A DNA stretch of 6,120 nucleotides, taken from positions 1 through 6,120 of the forward strand of contig CAIOSU010000377.1 of NCBI GenBank assembly GCA_903861055.1, in the 5' to 3' direction. The stretch is from an uncultured bacterium. GTDB lineage: Bacteria; Bacteroidota; Bacteroidia; Chitinophagales; CAIOSU01. The translations under genes were made by a program, and so were the position numbers. Numbering within the stretch: position 1 is the stretch's first letter; each line of letters starts with the position of its first letter. The notes beneath the pieces are model-generated. The model was not told where the DNA came from, did not search any database, and worked only from the letters and a program-made list of their open reading frames with translations. This document shows positions 1 through 5,499 of this stretch, piece after piece.

Positions 1-69
1 CACTAACTTCATCTTGTTTTATACCTCAATGCTGTTGTTTTATGGGAATAACTCTTACCCCATTCTGCT

Positions 70-139
70 CGTAGGCTATTTCAGGCCTACGTGCAATTGA
101 TAGCGGTGGGCTATGCCTACCTTTCCGCCTTGGCGGAAA
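70..139. other. Cluster of three adjacent hairpins in intergenic DNA
   Basis: Three inverted repeats lie almost back to back. The first is CGTAGGC (70-76) with GCCTACG (85-91), 7 bp and an 8-nt loop. The second is GGTGGGC (105-111) with GCCTACC (115-121), 7 bp including one G-T pair and a 3-nt loop. The third is TTTCCGCC (122-129) with GGCGGAAA (132-139), effectively 7 bp closing a CTTG tetraloop. The block is richer in G+C than the AT-rich DNA around it and no T-run follows it on the + strand, so it does not look like an ordinary terminator. GTAGGC at 71-76 could also pair with GCCTAC at 115-120, giving an alternative fold. It could be a dispersed palindromic repeat, a small structured RNA or the 3' end of an upstream transcript; the sequence alone does not decide. 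Confidence 0.5.
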
Positions 140-236
140 CGGGGCAAAATATTGTTGGTTAAAATGCCATATAGTAGTGTTCAATTTTAGCTCAAACAAT
201 TTAACACAAAACCGATACAACCAAAACTAATGGGCG

Positions 237-264
237 TTGGTCTTCGTTCTATAAACTATATTTA
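237..264 (+). promoter_or_regulatory. Candidate Bacteroidota promoter for the membrane oxygenase gene
   Basis: TTG at 237-239 is followed after 17 nt by TATATTTA at 257-264. This fits the Bacteroidota pattern TTG-N17-23-TAnnTTTG with one mismatch, the last base of the -7 box. Transcription would begin near 271, giving a leader of roughly 43 nt before the ATG at 314. The mismatch and the AT-rich background keep confidence modest. Confidence 0.35.
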
Positions 265-313
265 AGAAAGAAGTTTTTGTAAATTGTAACCGCATACCCA
301 ACCCACCCTTTTT

Positions 314-1552
314 ATGGAACCCCTGTATATTCTTTTGGCCATTCCGTTTTTCTTTTTGTTAATGGGCGTTGAGGCCTTGGTAGGCTATCTGCGAAAAGAG
401 AAATGGTATCGGTTTAACGATTCAATCACCAACCTCAATATTGGGATCGGTCAGCAGGCGGTCAGTTTGGTGTTTAAGGCAGTTATCGCCGGTTTGTTTA
501 TATACATTCACACCCATTGGGCTATTTTTAAAATTGCCCCTTCCGTTTGGTCGTTTGTAGTTTGTTTGGTTTTGTTCGACTTCTTGTACTATTGGGCGCA
601 CCGTTGGGGCCACGAAATCAACTTTTTTTGGGCGGCACATGTGGTTCACCACAGTAGCGAAGAGTATAACCTATCGGTAGCCTTACGGCAAAGTTGGTTT
701 CACAATCTCATCGCCTTCTTTATATTTTTACCATTGCCACTTTTGGGTTTCGACCCAATGATATTTTTTGCCGTGGCTGGTTTAGATACCATCTATCAGT
801 TTTGGATTCATACCCAGGCTATCAATAAGCTTCCGCGTTGGTTTGAGTACATCTTTAATACTCCAAGCCATCATAGGGTACACCATGGCATCAATCCTAA
901 GTACATCGATAAAAACCATGCAGCCATGTTCATTGTTTGGGACCGCCTGTTTGGTACCTACCAAGAAGAGGAAGAGGCTCCAACCTATGGTATTACTACG
1001 CAATTGAAAAGCTGGAATCCGGCATGGGCCAATTTCCATTACTATGCCGAAATGTATGCATCCGCCAAACGAATGAGCAACTGGAAAGACAAGTTCCGTA
1101 TTATTTTTGCCCGTCCTGGTTGGTTGCCGCAAGAGTTGGGCGGTTTTCAAGCGGTGCCCGAGGTAAGCAAAGGCTATAAGCCATTTGACACGCCAGCTCA
1201 CAAGGGTTTTAATTGGTACGTAGGCTTTCAGTTTATGATTATTGCCGTTGGGCTAGTGGCTTATATGGTCCATTTCGACAACCTTAGTACTTTCTACCAG
1301 TTTGTGTTTCTTGGGCTTATCATTACCTCAGGTATGATATGTGGAGCCATTTTTGAGAATAAGCGTTGGGTAATAGTAGCTGAGTATGCTCGTTTGTTGC
1401 TGGTAGCGTTATCGCTTAATGTGTTTTATTACTCTTGGTACGCCGATTGGTTTGCTATTATGCTTGTAGCTTCGCTAGCTGCTTTGGCATTGTTTGTACC
1501 GTGGTTTACCATCAATTGGAGAAGAGGCTTGCAAAGCATGCAATCGTTGTAA
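314..1552 (+). CDS. Sterol desaturase/fatty acid hydroxylase superfamily membrane oxygenase (AGMO-like)
   Basis: This 412-residue integral membrane protein carries the histidine clusters of the membrane di-iron hydroxylase superfamily: HRWGH (His96, His100), HVVHH (His109, His112, His113) and HRVHH (His187, His190, His191). His166 and His202 are likely further ligands. Members use a non-haem di-iron centre and O2 to hydroxylate or desaturate lipids. Hydrophobic segments at about 4-24, 48-65, 78-95 and 131-165 surround the first boxes. After the catalytic core comes a soluble stretch (about 210-300) and then a second hydrophobic block (about 300-400) with several membrane helices. This extended C-terminus resembles eukaryotic alkylglycerol monooxygenase (about 445 aa) more than short sterol desaturases of 250-300 aa. 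The substrate (ether lipid, sphingolipid, sterol or carotenoid) cannot be read from the sequence. The ATG at 314 starts a typical N-terminal membrane helix. The gene stands alone, with no neighbour in an obvious lipid pathway. Confidence 0.88.
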   Translation: MEPLYILLAIPFFFLLMGVEALVGYLRKEKWYRFNDSITNLNIGIGQQAVSLVFKAVIAGLFIYIHTHWAIFKIAPSVWSFVVCLVLFDFLYYWAHRWGHEINFFWAAHVVHHSSEEYNLSVALRQSWFHNLIAFFIFLPLPLLGFDPMIFFAVAGLDTIYQFWIHTQAINKLPRWFEYIFNTPSHHRVHHGINPKYIDKNHAAMFIVWDRLFGTYQEEEEAPTYGITTQLKSWNPAWANFHYYAEMYASAKRMSNWKDKFRIIFARPGWLPQELGGFQAVPEVSKGYKPFDTPAHKGFNWYVGFQFMIIAVGLVAYMVHFDNLSTFYQFVFLGLIITSGMICGAIFENKRWVIVAEYARLLLVALSLNVFYYSWYADWFAIMLVASLAALALFVPWFTINWRRGLQSMQSL

Positions 1553-1555
1553 TAC

Positions 1556-1572
1556 AGCTAAGTGTTTTAGCT
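1556..1572 (+). terminator. Weak hairpin after the membrane oxygenase gene
   Basis: AGCTAA (1556-1561) pairs with TTAGCT (1567-1572) around a 5-nt loop, starting 3 nt after the stop codon. The stem is only 6 bp, AT-rich, and not followed by a clear T-run, so it is at best a weak terminator. No better candidate lies between this gene and the cold-shock gene. Confidence 0.25.
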
Positions 1573-1644
1573 TAATGCACATACAAAAAATGTAATTTTT
1601 ACTTCAAATCCGTTCCTCTTTTCAATTTTCAAATCAATAATTAT

Positions 1645-1652
1645 TAACTTTG
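1645..1652 (+). promoter_or_regulatory. Bacteroidota -7 promoter element for the cold-shock gene
   Basis: TAACTTTG matches TAnnTTTG exactly. It lies 34 nt before the ATG at 1687, which implies a leader of about 25-30 nt that is AT-rich and shows no strong structure. No clear TTG appears at the expected -33 distance; only T-rich sequence is found near 1616-1630. The leader is much shorter than the long regulatory leader of E. coli cspA, so that RNA-thermosensor type of control is unlikely here. Confidence 0.6.
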
Positions 1653-1686
1653 TTGCCATTACATTACCAAAAGTTAATTAATTGCA

Positions 1687-1878
1687 ATGAAAACTGGAAC
1701 CGTAAAGTTTTTCAACGAATCAAAAGGATTTGGCTTCATCATTGACGATGAAACAAAAGCCGAGGTGTTTGTTCACATTTCTGGCTTGGTTGATAAAATT
1801 AACCAAGAAGACAGAGTAACCTTTAGCATTACCGAAGGTCGTAAAGGCCCAAATGCAATTGAAGTGAAATTGGCTTAA
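1687..1878 (+). CDS. Cold-shock domain protein (CspA family)
   Basis: This 63-residue protein is a single cold-shock domain, the usual length for small bacterial Csps. Both nucleic-acid-binding motifs are present: RNP1 as KGFGFII (residues 13-19) and RNP2 as VFVHIS (27-32). The opening MKTGTVKFFN matches the family start, with Phe8 where many Csps have Trp. Such proteins form a five-stranded OB-fold barrel that binds single-stranded RNA or DNA and acts as an RNA chaperone in the cytoplasm, often but not always induced by cold. The gene has its own -7 promoter element 34 nt upstream and a strong terminator 26 nt after the stop, so it is probably a single-gene transcript. Which Csp paralogue it is, and whether it responds to cold, cannot be told from the sequence. 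Confidence 0.95.
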   Translation: MKTGTVKFFNESKGFGFIIDDETKAEVFVHISGLVDKINQEDRVTFSITEGRKGPNAIEVKLA

Positions 1879-1903
1879 GCCAACCCGCCTTATCTTTTAA
1901 TTG

Positions 1904-1943
1904 CAACTCCTGTTTGGCACAGCTAAACAGGAGTTGTTGTTTT
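1904..1943 (+). terminator. Rho-independent terminator of the cold-shock gene
   Basis: CAACTCCTGTTT (1904-1915) and AAACAGGAGTTG (1925-1936) form a 12-bp perfect stem around a 9-nt loop, followed by TTGTTTT. It lies 26 nt after the cold-shock gene stop and before the lipoprotein start at 1971, so the two genes are probably transcribed mainly apart. Confidence 0.85.
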
Positions 1944-1970
1944 AAGCAATTCCTTGTTATATTCATACCC

Positions 1971-2735
1971 ATGAAAACCCTCTTAGTATTTATTGTAACT
2001 GTTTTGATTTTAAGCGGCTGTGCACCTGATAAAGATGCGGAGTTCTCACTTTCAAACATTAAGCTCATGGAGCCTACCAATGTTGCCATAATAAAGAACA
2101 AGATAAAGGTAGCCCACATGATTTGTGCCGAGCATAGCCGCTGCGAAACGAATAATGACACCATAGTATCGACATACTACGATGCGCAGGGCAGATTGAG
2201 GGAATTGTGGCGCAGGGAAGATAATTATGGCGAGTTGTACGAGTATGTGGGTAATACTAATTGGGAAACCAAGCGCACAATTACTACAAAAGGTTCGGTA
2301 ACTTATAACGTAAGCTATGATATAAAGCAGCAGGATAAAACCATGATGGAATATACCATTGATGGTGCCGATACGGTGGAAACCATTAAGTATGAATTTG
2401 ATGATAAAGGCTATGTGACCAAGTATAGTTCAGACAAGAGTAATCTGGTAAATATGTTGCAGTACAGCGAGGAGGGATTGGTGACCAAATTAACGATACA
2501 GTATCCGGATACTAGTTTTTACATCAAAAGCTTTGGTTTAAATGAAATGGAAAAAGCCTACAAGGTGGAAGAGGATTATGAATACTTTGATGGGCACATA
2601 GACAATAGCATAAGGCGGTACTATGATATTTATGGCAACAAGTTTTTTGAGCCAACTACCTTTAAGTATCGTTACGATGGATTGATGGAAAGTATTGATG
2701 GCCGGTTTAGATATATTTTTTCTTACGGTAAGTAG
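1971..2735 (+). CDS. Putative lipoprotein with YD-repeat-like segments, function unknown
   Basis: The 254-residue product begins with a lipoprotein signal peptide: Lys2, a hydrophobic core, then the lipobox LSGC, giving Cys17 as the lipidated residue after cleavage by signal peptidase II. This fixes the start at the ATG at 1971. The frame extends back to a TTG at 1914, but that extension lies inside the cold-shock terminator and would bury the signal peptide. I recognise no named domain. The mature protein is rich in Tyr, Asp, Lys and Gly in alternating beta-strand patterns, with pieces resembling YD repeats: YYDAQGRL (69-76), YEFDDKGYVTKY (141-152) and YYDIYGNKF (217-225). Many Bacteroidota lipoproteins have such strings without being Rhs toxins, and no toxin-like C-terminus is seen. 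Cys52 and Cys58 could form a disulfide. It is likely anchored to a membrane facing the periplasm or the surface. No clear promoter lies between the terminator and the start. Confidence 0.75.
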   Translation: MKTLLVFIVTVLILSGCAPDKDAEFSLSNIKLMEPTNVAIIKNKIKVAHMICAEHSRCETNNDTIVSTYYDAQGRLRELWRREDNYGELYEYVGNTNWETKRTITTKGSVTYNVSYDIKQQDKTMMEYTIDGADTVETIKYEFDDKGYVTKYSSDKSNLVNMLQYSEEGLVTKLTIQYPDTSFYIKSFGLNEMEKAYKVEEDYEYFDGHIDNSIRRYYDIYGNKFFEPTTFKYRYDGLMESIDGRFRYIFSYGK

Positions 2736-2774
2736 TTTGCCTTGAAATAACTTTAATTGATTGGATAGAACCCA

Positions 2775-2821
2775 AATAAAAGCGCCCCTAGCAAACCTTG
2801 GCTGCTAGGGGCGCTTTTATT
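2775..2821. terminator. Bidirectional terminator between convergent genes
   Basis: An 18-bp perfect inverted repeat spans 2775-2792 and 2804-2821 around an 11-nt loop. The GC-rich core GCGCCCCTAGC is flanked by an A-run on the left and a T-run on the right, so it can stop transcription in both directions. It serves the lipoprotein gene ending at 2735 (+) and the transaldolase gene ending at 2842 (-), lying 39 nt and 20 nt beyond their stops. Confidence 0.92.
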
Positions 2822-2841
2822 GGTAAATAGCTTTAAACTAA

Positions 2842-3501
2842 CTATCCGTTAACCTTTTTATAGTCTTCTAAGAATTTCTGTAATCCGCTATCGGTAAGTG
2901 GATGATTGAAAAGACCTTCTATGGCCGACAGCGGGCAGGTAACTACATCGGCTCCCATTTCGGCGCATTTAATAATGTGTAAAGGGCTGCGGATTGATGC
3001 CGCGAGGACTTCAGTTTCGAAACCTTGTATGCCGTATATGTGCACTATCTGGGTTATCAGGTCCATGCCATCCCCCCCAATATCATCAATTCGGCCAATA
3101 AATGGGGAAACATAAGTGGCACCGGCTTTAGCGGCCAAAATAGCTTGCCCTGCCGAAAACACCAAAGTACAGTTGGTGCGTATGCCATTGTCGGTAAAAT
3201 AGCGGATGGCTTTTATGCCGTCTTTTATCATGGGTACTTTTACCACGATGTTTTCGTGTATAGATGCCAGTATCTCGCCCTCTCTAACCATGCCGGCAAA
3301 GTCAGTAGAAATAACCTCGGCACTTACATCGCCATGGCCAACAATATCGCAAATTGCTTTGTAGTGCTGCAATACATTGTCTTGGCCTTTAATGCCTTCT
3401 TTGGCCATTAACGATGGATTGGTAGTAACTCCATCCAAAATGCCCATGGATGCAGCTTCTTGAATCTGTTGTAAATTGGCGGTATCTAGAAAAAACTTCA
3501 T
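2842..3501 (-). CDS. Transaldolase (small TalC/FSA-type family)
   Basis: The 219-residue protein matches the short TalC/FSA-type transaldolase subfamily along its whole length (about 215-220 aa is usual). It opens with MKFFLDTAN (Asp6), then VTTNPS (25-30), the Schiff-base lysine Lys88 in IVVKVP, and SPFIGRIDD (132-140). These enzymes move a dihydroxyacetone unit between sugar phosphates in the cytosolic non-oxidative pentose phosphate pathway. Two positions help separate transaldolases from fructose-6-phosphate aldolase: E. coli FSA has Gln59 and Tyr131, whereas here the equivalents are Glu62 and Phe134. That favours transaldolase activity (alignment by eye plus family knowledge). The coding strand has a run of seven G within the Gly-Gly-Asp codons (3072-3078), but the frame is intact. 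No Shine-Dalgarno is visible before the ATG. TACTTTTA at 3540-3533 on the minus strand is a one-mismatch -7 candidate. It is a single-gene unit ending at a bidirectional terminator. Confidence 0.94.
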   Translation of the reverse strand: MKFFLDTANLQQIQEAASMGILDGVTTNPSLMAKEGIKGQDNVLQHYKAICDIVGHGDVSAEVISTDFAGMVREGEILASIHENIVVKVPMIKDGIKAIRYFTDNGIRTNCTLVFSAGQAILAAKAGATYVSPFIGRIDDIGGDGMDLITQIVHIYGIQGFETEVLAASIRSPLHIIKCAEMGADVVTCPLSAIEGLFNHPLTDSGLQKFLEDYKKVNG

Positions 3502-3532
3502 TTGGTATGTTTTAGGAGGGTTTTGACATTGG

Positions 3533-3540
3533 TAAAAGTA
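3533..3540 (-). promoter_or_regulatory. Possible -7 element for the transaldolase gene
   Basis: Read on the minus strand, TACTTTTA differs from TAnnTTTG only at the last base and lies 31 nt before the ATG. No TTG is visible at the -33 distance. This is a weak call in AT-rich DNA. Confidence 0.3.
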
Positions 3541-3597
3541 GATAAAATGGATGGGCTTTTGGAAGCTTTGAATATTATTCTAGATATTTCGACAGAG

Positions 3598-3605
3598 TAA
3601 CTTTG
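3598..3605 (+). promoter_or_regulatory. Bacteroidota -7 promoter element for the DUF4907-like lipoprotein gene
   Basis: TAACTTTG is an exact TAnnTTTG match and is followed by CA, as is common for this element. It is identical to the box before the cold-shock gene. The nearest upstream TTTG (3567-3570) is 27 nt away, longer than the usual 17-23, so the -33 half is uncertain. Transcription from here would start near 3612 and give a leader of about 130 nt before the ATG at 3743. Confidence 0.55.
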
Positions 3606-3665
3606 CAGTGCTAGCTACGTTTTAAACAATGCTTGTTGCACTGCTTATGCTACAACTAATGCAGT
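3605..3665 (+). promoter_or_regulatory. Two mutually exclusive hairpins in the leader of the lipoprotein gene
   Basis: GCAGTG (3605-3610) can pair with CACTGC (3639-3644). The same segment, as ACTGCTTA (3640-3647), can instead pair with TAA-T-GCAGT (3657-3665) with one bulged T. The two stems cannot form together. The first arm overlaps the end of the -7 box, so it may lie partly or wholly outside the transcript, which weakens a regulatory reading. The stems are short. Confidence 0.25.
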
Positions 3666-3691
3666 TATGGTTGGCATTGTTGTTAAATTGA
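3629..3691 (+). CDS. Possible Leu-rich 20-codon leader ORF
   Basis: A 20-codon frame runs from the ATG at 3629 to the TGA at 3689-3691, inside the predicted leader of the lipoprotein gene. Ten of its 20 residues are Leu, spread over CTT, CTG, CTA, TTA and TTG codons. The rest are mostly hydrophobic (Met, Val, Ala, Trp) with two Gln and a final Asn. It could be a regulatory upstream ORF or a tiny membrane peptide. Its second half overlaps the alternative hairpin arm at 3657-3665. No Shine-Dalgarno is visible, and hydrophobic frames arise easily in T-rich DNA, so it may be chance. Confidence 0.2.
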   Translation: MLVALLMLQLMQLWLALLLN

Positions 3692-3742
3692 TTTGGAATT
3701 TTGCGCCAACAGTTGTAAAATTGAATTAAACATACACCTATC

Positions 3743-4198
3743 ATGAAATCGAACCACTCGCTGTTTTTTGTTGCATTATTGCTTGCCGCCTTTACTACGG
3801 TGTTTTTCTCATGCCAAAGAAACGGCGGTGCCAAAACGCCTGAAGCGCCTGTTGTTGAAAATACAAGCATTAGTGAGCCTGTAGTATCTGAAAGCACGGC
3901 AATACCCGATACACTGCCAGACTCATTGCCAGAGCCAATTTCGCCTAATCCGCCAAAAATATCTGAGTTCATATTTTTATTAACTACCAATAGCGACGGT
4001 ACCTTTGGTTATGATGTTACGGAGCGCGGCAAATTGGTGATAAGCCAACCCAATATTCCTGGCCAATCGGGCACTACTGGTTTTACCAAAAAAGAACAGG
4101 CTGCGGCTGCTGCAACATTGGTAATGGAGAAATTAGAGCAAGGTATTATGCCGCCTACTATTTCTGAAAAGGAGCTAAAGAAAATCCTGAAGAATTAA
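3743..4198 (+). CDS. Lipoprotein with a DUF4907-like domain
   Basis: The 151-residue product has a lipoprotein signal peptide ending in FFSC, with Cys24 as the lipidation site. A Pro/Glu/Ser-rich linker follows (about residues 31-72). The C-terminal part (about 78-150) looks like DUF4907, a small Bacteroidota domain: GYDV (89-92), ISQPNIPGQSG (100-110), GF (113-114), an Ala-rich helix (119-133), then GIMPPTIS (134-141) and a Lys-rich helix. This is recognised from memory of the family pattern, not from a search. The domain has no function I know. The layout suggests a compact periplasmic or surface domain held off the membrane by a flexible tether. The gene has its own promoter candidate and a long leader with an unusual small ORF. 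It ends 4 bp from the convergent zinc-finger gene, with no terminator between them. Confidence 0.8.
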   Translation: MKSNHSLFFVALLLAAFTTVFFSCQRNGGAKTPEAPVVENTSISEPVVSESTAIPDTLPDSLPEPISPNPPKISEFIFLLTTNSDGTFGYDVTERGKLVISQPNIPGQSGTTGFTKKEQAAAAATLVMEKLEQGIMPPTISEKELKKILKN

Positions 4199-4202
4199 CA
4201 AA

Positions 4203-4478
4203 TCAATATTCGCGCATCAGACGGTGCTCATAGCACCACATCCACCGCTCGCCATTTTCGGCAGAAGCAATAACGGGGTGTTTGCTGGTCAAAAAGTGAC
4301 GGGTAGCATGGCGATTGGGGCTATTGTCGCAGCAAAGGTTTGCTCCGCAAGTTTGGCAAGTACGCAAGTGCACCCAATTACTTCCTGTTTTTACACATTC
4401 TTCGCATACTCCAGTATCAGATATTTTGATAGAGGTGATTTCCTTTAAGTCTAGGCAGTATTTTGGGTTATGTGCCAT
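4203..4478 (-). CDS. Small UBP-type zinc-finger protein
   Basis: The 91-residue protein is almost entirely one UBP-type zinc finger (zf-UBP, ZnF-UBP/BUZ family). Candidate zinc ligands are Cys25 and Cys28 (CEEC), Cys41 and Cys44 (CQTC), Cys49 or Cys50, and His57, His61 and His67. Family landmarks also include Trp35 and LR (38-39), CCD (49-51), HPV (67-69) and WCY (81-83). In eukaryotes this finger (USP5, HDAC6) binds the C-terminal Gly-Gly of ubiquitin. Stand-alone versions occur in bacteria, where the ligand is unknown. The arginine that follows CG in HDAC6 and USP5 and contacts the ubiquitin tail is replaced by Ala46 here, while the WCY aromatic pair remains (alignment by eye). It is probably cytosolic, with no signal peptide. 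It lies 108 bp downstream of the PorP/SprF gene on the same strand. TATTTTTG at 4493-4486 could be its own promoter. Confidence 0.88.
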   Translation of the reverse strand: MAHNPKYCLDLKEITSIKISDTGVCEECVKTGSNWVHLRTCQTCGANLCCDNSPNRHATRHFLTSKHPVIASAENGERWMWCYEHRLMREY

Positions 4479-4485
4479 GGTATAT

Positions 4486-4493
4486 CAAAAATA
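4486..4493 (-). promoter_or_regulatory. Possible -7 element immediately before the zinc-finger gene
   Basis: On the minus strand TATTTTTG is an exact TAnnTTTG match, ending 7 nt before the ATG at 4478. If used, transcription would start at or next to the start codon, giving a leaderless or nearly leaderless mRNA. No TTG is seen at the -33 distance, and the match may be chance in AT-rich DNA. Confidence 0.3.
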
Positions 4494-4586
4494 AGATTTA
4501 AGGCTATAAATGAAAATGGGCCTTTACAGCTTTTTTTTGGGGGCTGCGCAAATAGTAAAATGAGCTAGAGCTTACTTATTGCATTA

Positions 4587-5498
4587 CTAAAATACCGGGG
4601 TAATGGTAACGTTAACGGCCTTGTGTTGGCGCTGATATACGAGCATTATTTCGTGCGAGCCGCTTCCGGTTGCGCTTCGGTAGGTACCATTGGCTAGGTC
4701 GTAGGCATAGCCCAGTTTAAATTGGTTGTTGCCTGCAATTAGGTGGTATTGCACATTAAAGTTGGCTGATTTATCGCTCCTGAAACCTGCACCTACCCAT
4801 ATTTTTTGAAGTATTACGGCATATAGGTTTAAGTCTACTTGGGCGGTGTTTTTGGTCCATTTTACCAAAATGGCGGGCACTATGCCAACTTTTTTATCTA
4901 ATAGCATCCGGTAATTGAAATGGGCATTATAGTAGTTTACTTGCGTTATATTCCTGTCCTCGAATACTTTACCACTAAGCATGTGTGGTATGCCAATACC
5001 TGCCGATAAGCGTTTGTTTTTGTACATAACCCCTGCGCCAAAGTTGGGTATGAATACATTTTCGCCAGGGCTGCCAGTAAAGGTTACATCGCCAGCTTGG
5101 TAGGCGGATAATTCGTTCCAGCTGGTATTAAAATTTTGCAGCCCAGCTTGAATGCCTATTGATAGGTGTCCTTTACCTGCTTTTATTCTATAACTGAAAG
5201 TACCAAACACCTCGTTTTTGGCATAAGGCCCCCAGGTATCTCTACCGAGCCAAGCGCCATAGCCAATGTTGTTTTTGTTGGTGCTGTTATTGAATTGCAC
5301 CATGAAATTTTGGGGCGCTCCTTCAATACCACCCCATTGGTTGCGATACTGTGCACCTACTTGCATCATTTCTTCGCTGCCGGCAGCGGCAGGATTGAAA
5401 AGGTACGGCTGCAGCACGTATTGGCTTATTACCGCATCGCCCTGTGCGCTAACCGTCAAGGTAGATAAGCAAAGCAATATGACATATACGTAGCGCAT
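4587..5498 (-). CDS. PorP/SprF-family type IX secretion system membrane protein
   Basis: The 303-residue protein has an N-terminal signal peptide (about 1-18, cleavage near VSA-QG) and the PorP/SprF hallmark start QYVLQPYLFNPAAAG (26-40), followed by YRNQWGGIEGAPQNF (51-65). The rest alternates short beta strands and Gly-rich turns, ending in SHEIMLVY and a terminal Phe, as expected for an outer-membrane beta-barrel. SprF of Flavobacterium is needed for export of the adhesin SprB, and PorP belongs to the Porphyromonas T9SS. Paralogues are commonly encoded right after a large protein with a type-B sorting domain. That is the case here: the ATG follows the cargo gene stop after a single base (5499), so the two are very likely co-transcribed and translationally coupled. 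This one is more likely a cargo-specific SprF-like partner than core PorP, by context. No convincing terminator follows within 108 bp. Confidence 0.93.
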   Translation of the reverse strand: MRYVYVILLCLSTLTVSAQGDAVISQYVLQPYLFNPAAAGSEEMMQVGAQYRNQWGGIEGAPQNFMVQFNNSTNKNNIGYGAWLGRDTWGPYAKNEVFGTFSYRIKAGKGHLSIGIQAGLQNFNTSWNELSAYQAGDVTFTGSPGENVFIPNFGAGVMYKNKRLSAGIGIPHMLSGKVFEDRNITQVNYYNAHFNYRMLLDKKVGIVPAILVKWTKNTAQVDLNLYAVILQKIWVGAGFRSDKSANFNVQYHLIAGNNQFKLGYAYDLANGTYRSATGSGSHEIMLVYQRQHKAVNVTITPVF

Positions 5499-5499
5499 A

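Larger units (their letters stand above)
1..313. other. Intergenic region without a convincing gene
   Basis: No reading frame here has recognisable protein features. A 64-codon minus-strand frame (220-26) exists, but it runs through all three hairpins at 70-139 and its product resembles no family I know, so I do not call it a gene. The region holds the hairpin cluster and, nearer the downstream gene, a candidate promoter at 237-264. Confidence 0.5.

Noticed and set aside
26..220. 64-codon minus-strand frame with an Arg/Pro-rich middle
   Set aside because: It runs straight through the three hairpins, which explain its sequence better than coding; no signal, domain or start context supports it.
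782..1201. 139-codon minus-strand frame opposite the membrane oxygenase gene
   Set aside because: It lies wholly within a well-supported gene whose His boxes are on the plus strand, and it shows no features of its own.
1914..1970. 19-codon upstream extension of the lipoprotein gene from a TTG
   Set aside because: It starts inside the cold-shock terminator and would place a non-signal stretch before a clear lipoprotein signal peptide; the ATG at 1971 fits.
3072..3078. Seven-C run (seven G on the coding strand) in the transaldolase gene as a phase-variation tract
   Set aside because: It encodes conserved Gly codons, the frame is intact, and a housekeeping enzyme is an unlikely phase-variable target; seven is short for such tracts.
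3025..3411. 128-codon plus-strand frame opposite the transaldolase gene
   Set aside because: The minus strand encodes a full-length transaldolase with all key residues; this frame is its antisense shadow.
4527..4546. CAGC/GCTG pairing around the T8-G5 run as a terminator of the PorP/SprF gene
   Set aside because: The stem is only 4 bp with a 12-nt loop and has no T-run after it on the minus strand.
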